The notes: a model not told the origin generated them from the sequence alone. DNA of 64,000 nucleotides from Zychaea mexicana (GCF_025766255.1 NW_026516676.1:429501-493500); one strand, 5' to 3'. Shown: positions 1 through 15,227, numbered from the stretch's first letter. Numbers and translations are program-made.

Positions 1-188
1 AATCTGTTGCGGTGCTTGAGCGGGATAATCTCTTTAAGGGCTGCAATGCGATCCAAGATGGATTCGTCTTCGTCATCGTCAAAGTCATCGTCGGAAAAGT
101 CAGAGTAGTTGTCGTCACCGTCGTCGCTCAAAGCTTGCTGATCGACATTGTCGAATTGTTCGGGGGAGACTTCCTCAAGTTTGACCAT
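1..188 (-). CDS. TOM22: TOM22, mitochondrial import receptor subunit (5' part, runs off window)
   Basis: The minus-strand reading frame begins at the ATG at 188-186 and stays open to the window edge (62 codons seen). It opens with MVKLEEV, continues with a strongly acidic stretch rich in D/E/S, then reads ILDRIAALKEIIPLKHR. That order, an acidic cytosolic receptor segment followed by a conserved amphipathic R-I-x-A-L-[KR]-[DE]-I-[VI]-P motif, is the N-terminal half of Tom22. Tom22 is the central receptor and organiser of the outer-membrane TOM complex. The transmembrane segment and the intermembrane-space tail lie outside the window. It is divergent from the DAHP synthase gene, sharing the 189-803 interval, where a TATA-like run (201-210) lies just upstream of this start. 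Identification rests on a short segment, but the motif order is characteristic. Confidence 0.75.
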   Translation of the reverse strand, partial: MVKLEEVSPEQFDNVDQQALSDDGDDNYSDFSDDDFDDDEDESILDRIAALKEIIPLKHRNR

Positions 189-663
189 GGTTTTGGCGTT
201 TTATATATAATGTGCGCGTTGTATGTGCAGTTGAAGAAAAAAGAGTTTTATTTTTTTTTTCATGGTGTTAGTTCCACCCAGGTTTCCCGCAAAGACAGCT
301 CCGCTTGTGACGGCCATTGCTGGGCTGGCTGGCTGGTTGCCATGGTGATTTTCCATGATATATGCCCTTCGTCAACGTGGAATCAACTGAAACTCGGCAC
401 CAAGTTCCGATAAACATTGGGCATAATTCATCAGGTTGCTAGGCAACCATCAATAGCAGCCGTGTGTATGTTATCACAAGTATATAGGCAACGATGAAGG
501 TTCATTCTTAGGTTAGTACGTGAGTATACTACTAGTAGTATGGAGTTTTTCTGTAATAGAAACTTTATATTTTTGCACCATGGTTGAAAATGACGGCATG
601 CACTTTTTTTCTTTTTTGTGCGACAGCTGCCGAATAAGGCCAAGAAAAAAAACTGGTCAACAC

Positions 664-670
664 TGACTCA
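664..670 (+). promoter_or_regulatory. Gcn4/CPC1-type bZIP site TGACTCA
   Basis: A perfect TGACTCA lies 134 bp upstream of the DAHP synthase ATG. This is the consensus bound by Gcn4/CPC1, which activates amino-acid biosynthetic genes in fungi, and DAHP synthase genes are classic targets. It is a single 7-mer, so chance occurrence is possible; the context makes function plausible. Confidence 0.5.
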
Positions 671-803
671 TAGCGAAAAAATCCTGTGGGCGATCTCCGC
701 CCACTTACATAAAACTGATAAAACTCGGATCCATCTTTTTTTTTTCTTTTTTAACTTTTAAATAACCCCAACTCACCAACTCTTCCATACATACTACACA
801 GTC

Positions 804-2505
<1,702 letters not shown>

Positions 2506-5500
2506 AAAGAAACCCTAAAGGAGCTTGCGCTGCACACGCTCGTTATTTCCTATATCTTTTCTCTCTTTCCCTCTTTTGCGTGTTGTATAGATCTTTCCTA
2601 CAAACCCCATCTTCGTCATTTGAAGAAAAGTAGCATTTATAATTTTCTCTATTGTACAGTGTTTTTTTTGCGTTCACAAATATTAAAAAAATTGAGAGGC
2701 ACATTTATCCTCTTTTTTTTTTGTAACCCATAATGATTTTGTTTAGCTATTATAAGAAGTTCTCGTGTCCAATTACTGATACCAAAAAGCTCTGTAATAC
2801 AAGCAAAAACAGTTCACACGTGAAAAGCTATTAGCATCATATATGACATTTTGTGTGTGTTAATTTGTTGCTTATGATGTTTATCTATGGGAAACGGAAA
2901 AATGAAGATAGTGTTTTATTTGGTAAAGACAAATTTACATCGGCAGATGATACTTCATTACTGAAGAGAGATTATTACATGCTAGACATAGTGTTGAAGG
3001 AGGTCAATTACTGGGCCACGGCTATTGCCTGAACTACTTTGAGCAAGCTGAGATTTACCCGTAAGAAACTTTTGAGCAGCGATATTGATCTATTGAAATT
3101 TCGTCAAAAAGCTTCTTTGTGTTCTTGTGATACGGCATACAATGCCTCCGACCGAGATAGTCCATTATCGTCCAAGAACAAGAGGATCCTAAAGAGAGCA
3201 GTATGAGTTATATCATGCCTGTTATATTCAATAATAAGATTCACCCTTCGTTATAAATCTAAATGCTCGCAGTTCGCGCCGCTTGTCTGAATATTTCTTC
3301 GCAAGTTGTACGAACATGTCACTTAGTGCCTTGGTTTTCAAGCATCTCCTTCGTGCCGTGCTCTCCTTCGTCCGTTTTCCCTGCCTCTCCGCGGCCGAGC
3401 TTTGAGCCGTTGTAAACAGTATGTATATCGTGTCTTAAGGAAAAGTATAATCCATCGAATAACTCTTCTCGGTTGATGCGTCCTTTGTAATTACAGCGGT
3501 ATTACCCGTTATCCTTCTTTTTGATAGAATATAGAGTTGGATATACACAATAATAAGATATTATTAGAGGAAATCACAGAAATGTACAGTAAAAGGGAAA
3601 AGATATATTCTTTCGTAAACATGCTCTTTTATTGAACAAATGCTGTATCTTTTACTAGCGCTTGGGGTCGTCGGCCAACCTGTGTATCGTACAGCATTAT
3701 TACTGTACGAATGTATAGCGGGAAGTGACGGTACAGCATTTACAATAGCATTCATACATGCCCATAAGTGCCGGTCCATTTAGTCTTCCATAATAACACA
3801 TAATTTTTAACCTAATAGCGCTCATATTTTTCAGAAGACTTCACCTGATGAATGTTAGTAAAAAGGAATGATGTTTTTCACTGACTCCCTTCTTTGAACA
3901 ATGACGGGTTAGCTTAGTAAGCGTTCTATAATGCAGTTCCGATCTTGTCGACGGGGTTTTGTCGCGATATCCGAGTACACGTCGTATGATTGTCAGTACA
4001 ATATCTCTCAAAGATAATGCTGTGCTGTACATCGTATTACATACTTCATTTCTCCTTTGTAAGTACTGACGTCACTTATCATACTATGTGGTTTATAAAA
4101 GCAAGCAAATGCATTCTACTTGTGATACTTTTTCCTTGTTGTTTGACAGGTATCTACATTGATGATATTGTAAAAGGATACATAACATTTGTCGATGATT
4201 ATGTTCCAAAGATGTAGGTCATAGGTTTTGGCCTGCTTGTTCATTGTTTACAGTGGATATCGGTATAGTGCTGCATACGTATTGCTCTTTCTCGCCTGGA
4301 AGCATTGAGGCCAACCATCATAATATTTGGCTAGCAGCAAATATATTCTAACTGTGATCATTTTTCTTGTCTTCAGAAAAGCCTGTATCTGTCGACGAGA
4401 TAGAGAAAATTGACACTTCTCTATCAAGATGCAGACGTATGACAGCACGGATTCTTATGTTCTGAGACCTCATTGTAAAGTGCCCTTTTTTTTGTCCTCA
4501 GTAAAATAATAGCGAGGTATAAGAATTTTCAAATTGGGCAACAGAGTTGATCAAGATAATAAAGCTTCGTTGGAAGCTGAAGACAGCAAAATTTATTATC
4601 AAATTTGACTGGTAGCAACTATACTGATCAAGCTATGCACGGATGATGTGAGCGGTTTAGGTCTACAAACACTCAGGCATCACGTTCTTGCAATATACTG
4701 TGTGTCCTTAATATAAAAGATTTACTCTCTAGTTATTCATCAAGAAAATGCAATTAAAAACAGATCACCGTACTGTCGGCATGTTATTGCTTGCTGCAAT
4801 TGATTCCAAATTGTAGCGCAGATAGGATGTTCCAGCAAGCTGTATACTCCAAAAGTCCTCTCTTTTATTCCTGTCGCATTATCATTACGATCACCAGCGC
4901 CACGTTTTTTCTGGCCTTTTTTTTCTCCGCACATTTCGCTCTTATTGACTAAAATGCAGGTGTTGACGGGTTGGATACTATAGAAAATGCATATTAATAC
5001 GGCACGACTTTACCGAGATTAGAAGGTGGTGCCAAATGAAAAGAAGAGACCTTTAGTATTTCATAATGGTATTTTAAAAAGCGAGACAGAGGAATAATGA
5101 GCCCTCTGACTTGTTGCTACTGCTATGTGGTTCTACTCGCTACATCCTATAGGAAAGTTACAGAGAGCCCGACTAGTGATAGTCATATAAAATCTTCGTA
5201 AACTTGTATCATGACCAGATACGACAAGGTGAAGAAGCCCCTTTGCTCCCAATTTGATTTACCGCGAACCACTTCCTGCCAAAAAAGACGAAAAGATGCA
5301 AATATAGAAGTTAGCAACGCTGTGCGCTTATTACTAAAGCAAATACACACAGTGATCGAGAGTTGTGCTCGTCAGGAACTCTCGCCGTCTCATCAGCGTT
5401 ATGTACGGTGATGATCATTCAGTCAAAAGAAATGGTGTTACAGACACTAAATAGAGTAGTCAACATGCCAAGTCTCTAAAAATTGTCTTTTGCTCAAATT

Positions 5501-6752
5501 TGTCCATACCGAATTGAAAAGAAGCCAAAGAAAAATAATGGCTGAAAGAGAATTTAATCCAATATAACCACGGAAGGCAGATAAAAAGTAATAGGGAGGT
5601 GAAGAACAGCAGCAGTTATACAGCAAGCAAGAGGAAAAGAGTATTCATTGCTTCTTCAAGGTAGTGAGAGACCGTAGTGTGGTTGCACTGAACGAAATTT
5701 TACTCGAGGGAAACAATTCCAACAGCACTTGCTCAAACATAGTGGTGATTGTGTTCTAAGGAGGCTTCGAGTATCCATATGGCTTCTGGATGGATGGTAG
5801 TGATCAAAATAATTCTGTTTGTGTGATCCCAAATATGCCGATCCGTCCTGTGGCCATGGGGCATGGACCTATCACTTTACAATCTGTAGGCCCCATAAAA
5901 GGAAACGAGATGAATCTCGAGCTGCTGTGTCACGTTTCGCTATTGAAAAATAACCCAGCGGGTCAACAAAAACCAAAAGAAAACAGGCCCGAACACTCTT
6001 TTTGGCCACTGATGGATGGAAGATCGCGCTTCCGAGAATACAGAACAAAAACCTTGTTATCCACTGTTGTTGGCCCTAAATGACTACGTATGTGCCAAGG
6101 TACTAGTAAGCTTTCAGGAGAGATATTGCTGCTGAATACGGGAGAAAGAAGAATGAGAACAAGATGTACGCACATATCGCAAAAAGTAAGATGTGTAATC
6201 ATGGCTACTATTAGCGAGGTCATAGTATATGCCGATCATTGACGTTTTAGGCCGTTGTGTGCCAGAGGATGGAAAGACAGTCAGCCACCCACGTAGTTCA
6301 GGTCGGCTAACCAGGAGAGAGAGAGAAGGAGGGGGGGACTAGGAACAGGTTTTCTGAATATGGTTCAACAAGGATGATGGTTGGTACCTTGTGTAATCGT
6401 ACAAAGCCCCACCACACCATGCAATTAAAGACTGAACACAAAGAAAAAGAGACTTCCCTTTTTTTTTCTTGGTCGTTGCCTATAACTCGCTCTACCACGC
6501 ACACGCCCTTTTCTTTTTCTTCTTTCTCTTTCTCTTTTCGCTTTCTGTCTGTTCGTTGTGTCTTTGATCTTTTCCACTTCTTTACTTGCTATTTTCTGAA
6601 GCGCGGGTCAACCTTCCCACAAGTTCCAATCTTTCTTTAACCACTCCAACTGCACAACAAAAAAGCATACCAACGACCGTAACAATAGCATCAACGAGAC
6701 GGCAACAACAGACGGATAAGAAAAAAGGCGTCATCGACTTTCAATAGCAGCA
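2506..6752. other. Gene-poor AT-rich interval (4.2 kb)
   Basis: This interval holds only short ORFs on both strands with no recognisable protein, no tRNA and no splice-connected reading frame that I could build. The first 200 bases are the 3' region of the DAHP synthase (T-rich, AATAAA-like signals). The last 300 bases (about 6460-6750) are C/T-rich and are the likely promoter and leader of the next gene. The longest isolated ORF (5790-6083, 97 codons) has no family resemblance that I can name. Confidence 0.6.
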
Positions 6753-8438
6753 ATGGACAACCACTATTTCGAGCCATCCACACAGCCCGATGGTGGTGAG
6801 CTGGCGTCGAAAATCGTTTCGCTTCTTTCCGTCGGCGCCATGTCAATGTTATTCGGCATCAAAACGTTCAATGTGCAGTTCAAATACCTCACCTATTCGC
6901 GCTGGCTCGTCTTAATTCTTTACATCATTTCATGGGGATTCACCTGTGCTGGCATGCTTTTTGTCACTACCAACAATGGTAAATGCTCTACTGCTTTGGG
7001 CCAAAAGGGGATGGAAGCCTGCGAATGCGCACGGAAGAGTAGGGGCAGGGTGGCGGCAGGGAGCTACTCCGAGCATGGAAATGAAGGAGCTGCATGCTGC
7101 ATATTTCTTAATTTTGTTTCATCTTTTGACACATACCATTTCTCTCACGCTATATAGGCAATTACCTTTCTTGCTTCCTCTCCGAAATGGCGTGCGATAT
7201 TTTCTATTCTGCTACAAAAATCATCATTTATATGTGGCAAGTACAGATAAAGAAAATCAAGCCAACATGTATTAGAAGCTAATCGAGAGCACAACAACAT
7301 ACTACAGGTTGATTGAAAAGGTGTGGGTTGTATCGTCAGTCAGACAATCGCGCTGGAAGACAAAGTCGTACAGAGTCCATATGTTGCTACTGTGTCCATA
7401 CATCGGCATCGCCGCGCTTTTGATTATCTTCCACATTGCAGAGATTGAAGAAAGTGGCATTTGTATTATTGGTTTGCAGCCACAAGCCAGTATTCCTCTC
7501 TTGGTAAGCTTTCTTGTTAGCTTCCTTCAACTCAACAATGACTATTTGCTGATCTAGGTGTCTATTATTGTAGGTGTATGATTTCGTAAGTATAGATCTG
7601 CACAACAAATAAATATGCGACGCTAATTCGACATAACACATTACACTATTGCTAGATCTTCAACCTGTATTTCACCGTATTGTTCGTTCGACCTTTGATG
7701 AAGATTGGGCGAAGTGTACAAATGGATTGGAAAAGCTCACGATTACACGAAGTCGCCTTACGTACACTTGCTGCTTCCACCGTGTGTTTACTCATCTCAT
7801 TTGCCAACATTCTGACATTGGTCGTCATGAATGGTCGCGAACGTGGTGTGTTATGTTTGACATGTTGTACTGTCGATGTCACAATCAACGTCATCACCAT
7901 CCACTGGGTGACAACCAACCCCACTGGTAAAACGAACAAAGAGCACAACAACATCAGCAACTCCAATCCAAACGATTCAATGGATCCGGACGATCCCACA
8001 TCCCGAGGACGCCAGCACATTCACCGTCAACATGACTCACAAGATAAAGACACCACGTTCCGACGAAAAACCGATCTCTACAACCTCGGTATCGATGATT
8101 ATATTGCAGACACAGCCATCACACCTTCGTATGCAGTTACTTCTGGTGGAGGAACTGTTGGCTATGCTGCAAGCGGTAATCTAGGATCGTCTGGTGTGAA
8201 TCACAGTAGTAACAATAACAGCAATAGCAACAGTAACAGTTTAATGCAGACAACTACGGGCGCAGTACCGATCGGCATGCATGATCATTACCGCTACATG
8301 AACGGCCGATTCGTCATGATCACAGAGAAGGAGGACACTGATGATGATATTGGAGGGGAGAGCAGGCCCTCTTCTATCCAAGAATCTCAAAGCAGTCGTA
8401 AATCGCTGACCAAGTTTGGATCATCACCCACATCTTGA
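6753..8438 (+). CDS. Seven-transmembrane (GPCR-like) membrane protein
   Basis: Five exons (6753-6978, 7158-7236, 7308-7503, 7574-7585, 7656-8438) give 431 residues. About seven hydrophobic segments are visible: near residues 18-38, 49-72, 78-100, 120-145, 163-185, 205-230 and 235-255. The remaining 175 or so residues form a hydrophilic tail rich in N, S, D and T, with a run of Asn/Ser about 65 residues from the tail start and acidic and serine-rich ends. This layout suits a G-protein-coupled-receptor-like or other signalling membrane protein with a cytosolic C-terminus, but I do not recognise a specific family. The second intron begins GCAAGT (a GC-AG intron), and exon 4 is only 12 nt (codons for V-Y-D-F). 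Without that microexon the helix at its junction would be interrupted by an in-frame stop. Function is not assigned. Confidence 0.7.
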
Positions 8439-10113
8439 TAACAACAGCTGCAACGTATATATAATACTACAGCATCATCAACACCATCCGCGTACTCAAC
8501 CTACCGTTCTCCTACTATCACTCTTTCTATCTCTCACACTTTCCTATACACGCAACAAGTATATCATTCCCTATACATATTATATCATACGTACATACTC
8601 TGGTGAAGGGGATGATGAAAGAAGGAACGTGGGAGACGTATACTTCTCTATAAACTTGCGGCCAATCTGCATCATTGCCCTTCTCCTCCTTTTACCCCAA
8701 CACACACACAAAACCCCTTACCTACCACGACCGTAGTAATATATAGTGTTGTACTACCAAGCAACAAACAAGACAATGATGACGATACGGACAGCAACAG
8801 TCAATGTCTTATTGCTTGCACGTTTAACAGATGCGGCTTCCTAGTGATATGTTTATGCCCTTATTTTGCCAGCATTGCTCATTTGTTCGCGACGACAACA
8901 ACCTCGTTTCTTCCATTACCGCCTCTTACATAATCTTTTTCTCTTCCCATCCCATCATTATGTGTCTTTTCTTTTCTTTGTATATGATACAATTCTTATT
9001 CAAAATTGCTGTTACTCTTTATTTCACTTGTTAAAGAAAAGTAGAAGCACTACAGTTGCACGGTTTTTGCAACCCCTGGGTTTGCAATTCCTCGTATATC
9101 TGCAAAAAAAACTTAGTAGTTTCGCAAATTTGCAACTTGCAAATGAGTTTATACGATTTGCACGTTATCGGGGTAAAAAACAGCTTCAATTTTTTCAATA
9201 TCAACTGAAAGAAGCATCTGTTGCGTATTATCGAGGAATAAAATGATACGGTTACTGCACTAGACAGCTTTAATAAAAGAACGGTCTTATATATGCAAGT
9301 AGTAACATTTAGAGCTGTGTGAAATCCCCACAGAACGTATCGTACATCATCTCTAACAGATAAACAATGGGCTAGTGTTTATAGGATGACTTATCCAGTG
9401 TCTATTTGAAGCAGAATTGTTTACCCCGTTACTTGCAAATCCTCACTTTTTGCAAAAAAAAAAAAAACGGAAAACCCTCGGTTGCAAAAAATCGGGGTAC
9501 AACTGTATAGCGATAGCTGTATGAAGTGTGTGGTACTAAACTCGTTCTATATTATAGCTGTCATGCAATGGAAAACTTCATGGATAAGGGTGCTTCGTTC
9601 ATATAGCATCCAATTAGGTGTTCTTCATATACAAATGTGGATCTAGTTTATGTTTGACAAGATCACTGCTAGCAGATCGTTACTTTATATTCACCCAGTC
9701 AATCCCCCGTGGTATCAACAAATTAATCAAGCAATCTTTGAGGTAAATAATAAAGTCGTCAGCTTTGATAAAAGGGTATATATCTTTTGTTTAATTGCAA
9801 TAGATGTGCTTTTGTGCGTCAGCAAAAAAAACAATCCTACGCTATACAAATATAAGGGGGCCTGAGGGGAGAGGAGAAGGAGGAAGGGTGAAAGGGGTTG
9901 GATGATAGTGTATACTAAGGAGAAAATAGGACGACAAATCATACGAAACAGTCAATTTTGACTATTATACCGGTACAGGGACGGTGACGTGTGGCGGATA
10001 ATGCAAAGAGCCAGCATATACGACGATATCGATTGGTCGAAAAACCCGTGATGATAGCGTCCCTTCACCATCACTACTTTCTCTAAGGATCCGCTTACTT
10101 TCTTCTGTTTCGC
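8439..10113. other. Intergenic region containing a foldback element
   Basis: This is the 3' flank of the seven-helix protein gene and the 3' flank of the antizyme gene, which converge here. Apart from the inverted-repeat element at 9051-9507 I see no gene. Confidence 0.6.
9051..9507. mobile_element. Pogo/Tc1-mariner-type MITE (TA-flanked foldback element)
   Basis: The left end reads TACAGTTGCACGGTTTTTGC and the reverse complement of the right end reads TACAGTTGTACCCCGATTTT, followed on both sides by TTGCAAC-type sequence and a G-rich block. Each end starts with TA, the target duplication of Tc1/mariner/pogo elements. A second pair of inverted segments lies inside: GATTTGCACGTTATCGGGGT at 9155-9174 matches the complement of 9419-9441. 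The arms are therefore about 90-130 bp with repeated TTGCAA and CGGGGTA submotifs around a roughly 240-bp core. No transposase frame survives in 457 bp, so this is a non-autonomous or decayed copy. Family assignment rests on the TA duplication and the terminal sequence only. Confidence 0.75.
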
Positions 10114-11319
10114 TCAGATCTCGTATCCAGCGAAGACATAAACCGGATTTTGCTTGTAAAGACGTGGATCAACAAGTTGGAACCCGGTATACAACAATGC
10201 ACGTAACACTATACCTATACGACATCATAGATTAACAAAGTGTCACGTAGTGTGAGAAGTTTAGATACTCTGATACGTTTGATCATCAATGTTCCCCCCT
10301 TTGGACTCATCCATGTATAAACATACTTGAGCTTTTGCTATTCTTTTCCACCGCAATAACAAGATATTCACAGTCTAATGTTTCAGTGATTGCGATCAAT
10401 TCGCTTACGCTGCTTATCGGATATATACAATGGTAATAAAGTGTTAGTAGACTTATGCATTATTTAATATGTTTTCAACCTTTCTTCCCTATCACAGACA
10501 CGCCAGTAATACAAAACGAGGCGGCTTCCTCCTCCACTTCTTCCGCAAAAGGATTGTAACCTACTATCGAACAAATACAACTAAAAGTCATGTATGTACA
10601 TATATAGATAGTGGAGGAAAAAAGCTTCCTGCTTCTTGGAAATCCTGTCCTTTTGTAAATGTGTATTCATATATGTATATAATCAACTCACCAAGCATAG
10701 AACTCGTTATGGTCCTTATTTTGAACCATCATTGCTGGCAGTGACATGAACACGGTATCCTGATACATAAACGCATGGCAATATACGACGTCAGGCGCGA
10801 CAGATGAAGCAATGCAGTTGTAGTTGTAGTTGTTGGTACAGGTGTTAGAAGTACCGATGGATATAATGTCTTGGACATGAGGATCGGCTTCCGGTATTAA
10901 CGAAGCGACAAAGTCGTGCTGACCAGCTAAAAATATCGTGATGTTCGTTGTATTCTATTTTAATGTAAAACATTCACAAAGGAAGAGCGGAATCCATAAA
11001 TAGAAAGTAACTTGCCTCGTTTATCGACGGATAATACTTGCAGTGGACACCTCTCAAAAGAAGTACTGGTAGTAGCAGTAGTAGAAGAAGAGGAAGCGGG
11101 AGAAATATAGGAACTCCTTGTCGTCGTCGTCGTCGTCGTAGGTGACATCAATGTTGAGGAGTATCTACTCCTACTACTACTGTCACTTCCACCAGCACTA
11201 CCACCACCACCATTACTACTTCTTCCACCAGGAGCAGCTTCAAGAGTTGAAATAATAGACAATGTGTCAAGTGGGATGGCGTGATCATTAAGAATTGCAT
11301 CATTATTGGACATAATCAT
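10114..11319 (-). CDS. OAZ1: Ornithine decarboxylase antizyme
   Basis: A five-exon minus-strand model (11319-11016, 10926-10692, 10580-10480, 10374-10327, 10214-10114) reads 262 residues. The C-terminal part carries the ODC-antizyme signature: a strand like DTVFMSLPA, then FAEEVEEEA, CEYLVIAVEKN, the segment LRALLYTGFQLVDP, and an ending YVFAGYEI. Antizyme binds ornithine decarboxylase, sends it to the 26S proteasome without ubiquitin and lowers polyamine uptake. The N-terminal 100 residues are Ser/Thr/Gly-rich low complexity. Intron 1 has a GCAAGT donor. Exon 3 could end earlier, at 10513, which shortens an insertion between FAEE and CEYLV. Known antizymes need a +1 ribosomal frameshift; my model reads straight through, so its 5' half is uncertain. 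A TTT-TGA-G candidate lies at 11059-11053. Confidence 0.65.
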
Positions 11320-12348
11320 TGATGAGGGAAGAAGATAATACAAGCTGGCAGTAGTATTGTTGTTGTTCTGCGTCTTTTAGTTCTGTAATTCCCGGTCGTT
11401 GGTCGTATTGGTAGTAGCCTTGAAGAAATTAGTTGATTTGTCCAATTTTGAGAGTTTGTTGGGTTGTGTTTATTGCAAAGACAGTTTGAGGCGTTTAAAT
11501 TCCTGGTTGTAACTTGCATTGTCTTGTGTTAAAAAAAAGTAATTGCAAGAATAAATTCAGCTGTAGCGAAATTTACCTGATGAAGAATGAGCGACAGAGT
11601 TACAAAGAGAGACAAGTGCCTAAAGCGTTTCAGGAGCCCAAAGGATACGTAAAAAGTGGTTTTCAAAGACACAAGAAGGTACAGCCCCTTTCTCTCTCTC
11701 TGAAGAACGCTTGGTTGGACAAGTGCACTAATGACTGTCGGCATTTACTAGTCGAATTGTGTAACGTGCAAAGCTGCTTTTTCTGTCCAAGGAAGGCAAG
11801 AAGAACGGGGATCATCCCATCAACCATGAATTGAAGGTCTTGTTTTGCTTATCATGCCGTATAGTCCATGATTCCTTCTCAGGAGCTTCCCTATTCTCAA
11901 TCTCTGTTTCACGAGGCCGTTCCACCAGAATCTGCTGCTGTTTTCCCCTTGGTCTCACTGCTGACAATGTGTTTTGGTTTCACGGCATGATTTTTGCATA
12001 TATGTTTCGCCAATCCCAAATAAGAGACGGTCTCTTTGTAGTAAGGAGGTGGTTAGAGAGTGGGACCCAGACACACACAATCTCTTAATGTAATTTGTTA
12101 TGTGGGCTACTATATTTACTATCTACGGCTTGCTATACTGGGTCGATTGATGCTTGCATTCCATTTTCAACCGCCTTTTCATTTCTTTCTTTCTCTTTCT
12201 CTTTTCTCCTCTCTTTTTCTTTCTCTTCTCACTTTTGCTTTCCTTCTTTTATCCTTCATACAACGCCAACAATCCTTGTCGTTTGTCGCAGCGCGATTTC
12301 GCCGATCCCTACCTTGATTCCGTTTTGACATGCCTTGAGCATATCCTT
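11320..12348. other. Divergent promoter region between antizyme and RasGEF
   Basis: The two genes are transcribed away from each other. A long C/T-rich stretch with repeated CTTTCT/CTCTTTT motifs at about 12175-12255 is the probable leader or promoter of the RasGEF gene. ORFs in the interval are short and unrecognised. Confidence 0.5.
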
Positions 12349-15227
12349 ATGGACAACATACAGGCTCTATTTTATCACGCAACCGATTGTCTCGGCAGTG
12401 GGAATTTGAAGGTAGGCACGGCAGCTTATGCATATCACACATTCTCTTTCTCTAACGTATAAAGCATTTTCATCACATAGAGCTCATATGAACTGTATCT
12501 GCAGGCACTCGATGCAACACTATACGAGCTTCATCAAATCAAGTTCGTTGACCAATGTAAGTAGTCTCGCTGTAATTTGTTTCTTTGTGTTTAAGAGTAG
12601 ATAGGGATGTGGACTATAATGAGATGATGTCTTAATTTGTTTGTCCTTATTACTATTATCGTCAACTACAACAACAATCACTACTACTCCTACCTCGGTT
12701 TGCTTCTTTTCTACATAATCATAATAAAGATGCCCTGCTTTCCGATAATAAAGATGGGCTTTTTACCATGGCAAAAACGTGTTTAGAGAACACGCAGACG
12801 ATTTTGAATAAACGACGACCTGCGGTACAGCCCCCTCCGGTTCCTCCCAAGCCGTTATCAATAAGCGAGCGCAAGCAATCCAATAACAGCAACAGTACTA
12901 CGAATAACGTTAAACCCAGTGTCGTTAGAGACTTGACGCCCACGACCACGATGACGACAGCGATACAAACACCTCCAGCTCGATCTGCAACTAATGGTGT
13001 ATGGAAAAAAATGGCACAAAAGCCGGCTGCAGTAATTGTGCCAAAGAAAAATAAAACGAGTACGACTACATCATATACATACACATATACAAATACAAAT
13101 ACACCCATCATAACTTCAACACCATCCGATATATATGTCAACAGTACCAACAACAGCGATGAAGGTAAGATTACCTATTGTACACGTACCCTGAGGGGGA
13201 AAAGGGGGGCAATACGGGATACTTTAAATACGAGTCACCATGGTGTGTGCGTGTATTAATCTTAATTATGACACTGGTCCCCTGAATGTGGTACTGTATA
13301 GATAAAGGAGATGAAGAACTAAAACCCAAGCCACATCAATTACGACGACCATCCAACGCTTCAGCAGTAGCACTGCCCTCATCGCCTCTCGTCAACCCTA
13401 TCAGCGCTGTCAAAACGTTCTTGTCATCATCAGCACCATCTGCAGCAGTAGCATCATTGGGAACAGCAGCGCTGTCAACAAGCGGTGTTTACACTACTAG
13501 CAGCAGTAGCAACCGAGAAGACGATTTCATATTGATGGCCAGCGGCGCTGTTGATCCAGCCTGCCTTGCACCTGTCCAGCCTTCTCTATCGGATACAGTA
13601 ACCAGTACAAATAGACCATCAATACCACAAGCACCACTACATATCATTTATAAATCGCTGCAGCAAAAACTAGAGAATCTGGAACGGCACAACCTGCATT
13701 CGGCTGAAGTCAAGCAAGCCTTGAACCGAGTCCGACATATCCACATGACCGCTCATACCCTCACGACGCTGTTGCCCTTCGCACCTGTACTGGTTGCGTA
13801 CCAACTGACGCTGATCGACTCTGCCATTTTCCGCAACATACAGCCGTCCGCACTTTTAAATCACCATGCACCCAAGTCGCCCCATCCAGCCATCACCGCC
13901 TCAACTGACTTTTTCAACTATCTGACACGCGTTATTGAGCATGCTGTGCTCACGCCGTCGGAAGCCTCGGGCCGAGCTGAGCAGATCAACTTTTGGATTA
14001 AAGTAGCTATCAAGTGCCACGATCTGAAAAATTTTCAAACGCTTAAAGCTATTATTTCTGCTTTGGGCACCCCGCCCATTCAGCGCCTGAAACGGTCTTG
14101 GGCCTATGTCCCCAAGAAATCCATGGCCCGCTTAGACGTCGTCAACGAAATCATGACTGAGCACAACAACTATGAACGGTATCGCGATCGAATGGCTCGT
14201 GTAGTCCAACAAACTTTCCGTGAGCCCGTCGTACCATTTCTGGGCGTGTTCATGCACGATGTGACCTATCTCACAAGTAGCAGTGCAGCATGCAATGTCG
14301 CAAAGTTGGACGATCTGCTGACATTATTTACCAAGCTGCACAAGCACCCGCCTTACTCTTCTGCACTACCGCCCTTTTGCGTCAAAGATTTAAACAAGAA
14401 ACAACGAAAGCCGTTTGCAAATGAAAGTTTGGAAGTTCAGCAATGTCTTGTCACCCAATATCTGGTAAGTTTATCCATCTTTAATAACTGCTTTTTGCCC
14501 TATTATGGTATATGGAGTTGGGGCTTCCTATACTGAGCCAAGTATATCCTATTTGAATTGTATTTAGTTGACCAGATCTTGGGTCAGTGAAAAAACAGTT
14601 GACGAACTAAGCTTGCTCCGTGAGCCGCCCAAAGTCATGCGTAGCTGTTCAGCAACAGACCACGCAATTACCTATGATGGCAACCTTTGGAGCAGTTCAG
14701 GGAGCTTTTTATCATTTGTCGGAGGTAGCAGCAGTGGCAACAATAATAGCGGAGGAAGCATAATCGGTGGTGGCAGTACCAGCAGTGCATCGTCGAGTCG
14801 GCCGGTCAGCCTGGAATCGGATGAAGACGACAACGATTCCGATGTAGATAAACAAAACAACAAATTTTGGGTTTTCGGGCGCAAGAGTGTAGATCATCAG
14901 CATTCGCACCATCAGTCCAAGAAACCCGTCTTTGATAGCAACAGCAACAACGTACCGATGCTACCTTCTGCCACAAATCATCTCCGCCGTGATCGACTAT
15001 CTCGTCATTTTTCGTTTGAAGATCTGAACACCCGCAAACATCAGCAGCAACAACAACAGCAACAGCAACAGCCTACAAGTTTATCCATCTTCCGTAAAGA
15101 CTTTAACTTTTGGCGTAAAGAACAGCAGGATGCCATTGAACCATCATCACCACAGCATCCGTTGGATTATAATCCAGTGTACAAACGCAACAGTGTCACT
15201 TTGCTCGAACGGCCTATTACAGGCTGA
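12349..15227 (+). CDS. Ras guanine-nucleotide exchange factor (RasGEF/CDC25 domain)
   Basis: Five exons (12349-12411, 12505-12556, 12730-13164, 13302-14464, 14568-15227) give 790 residues. The catalytic CDC25-homology domain spans roughly residues 335-590. It shows AYQLTLIDSAIFRNI, then a helix with INFWIKVAIKCHDLKNF, the block LKAIISALGTPPIQRLKRSW, and PVVPFLGVFMHDVTYL, the conserved region that inserts a helical hairpin into Ras. It should exchange GDP for GTP on Ras or Rap-type GTPases at membranes. The N-terminus starts with a short predicted helical segment, followed by a PPPVPPKP motif (about residues 73-80) suited to SH3 binding. The middle is Ser/Thr-rich, and the C-terminus has a Gln run (15041-15072) and several basic, serine-containing segments that could be phosphorylated. 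The ATG at 12349 is chosen because upstream in-frame sequence is the C/T-rich leader. Confidence 0.9.
15041..15072 (+). repeat. CAG/CAA tract encoding polyglutamine in the RasGEF
   Basis: An interrupted CAG/CAA run codes for about ten consecutive glutamines near residue 730. It is likely to vary in length between isolates. Confidence 0.85.
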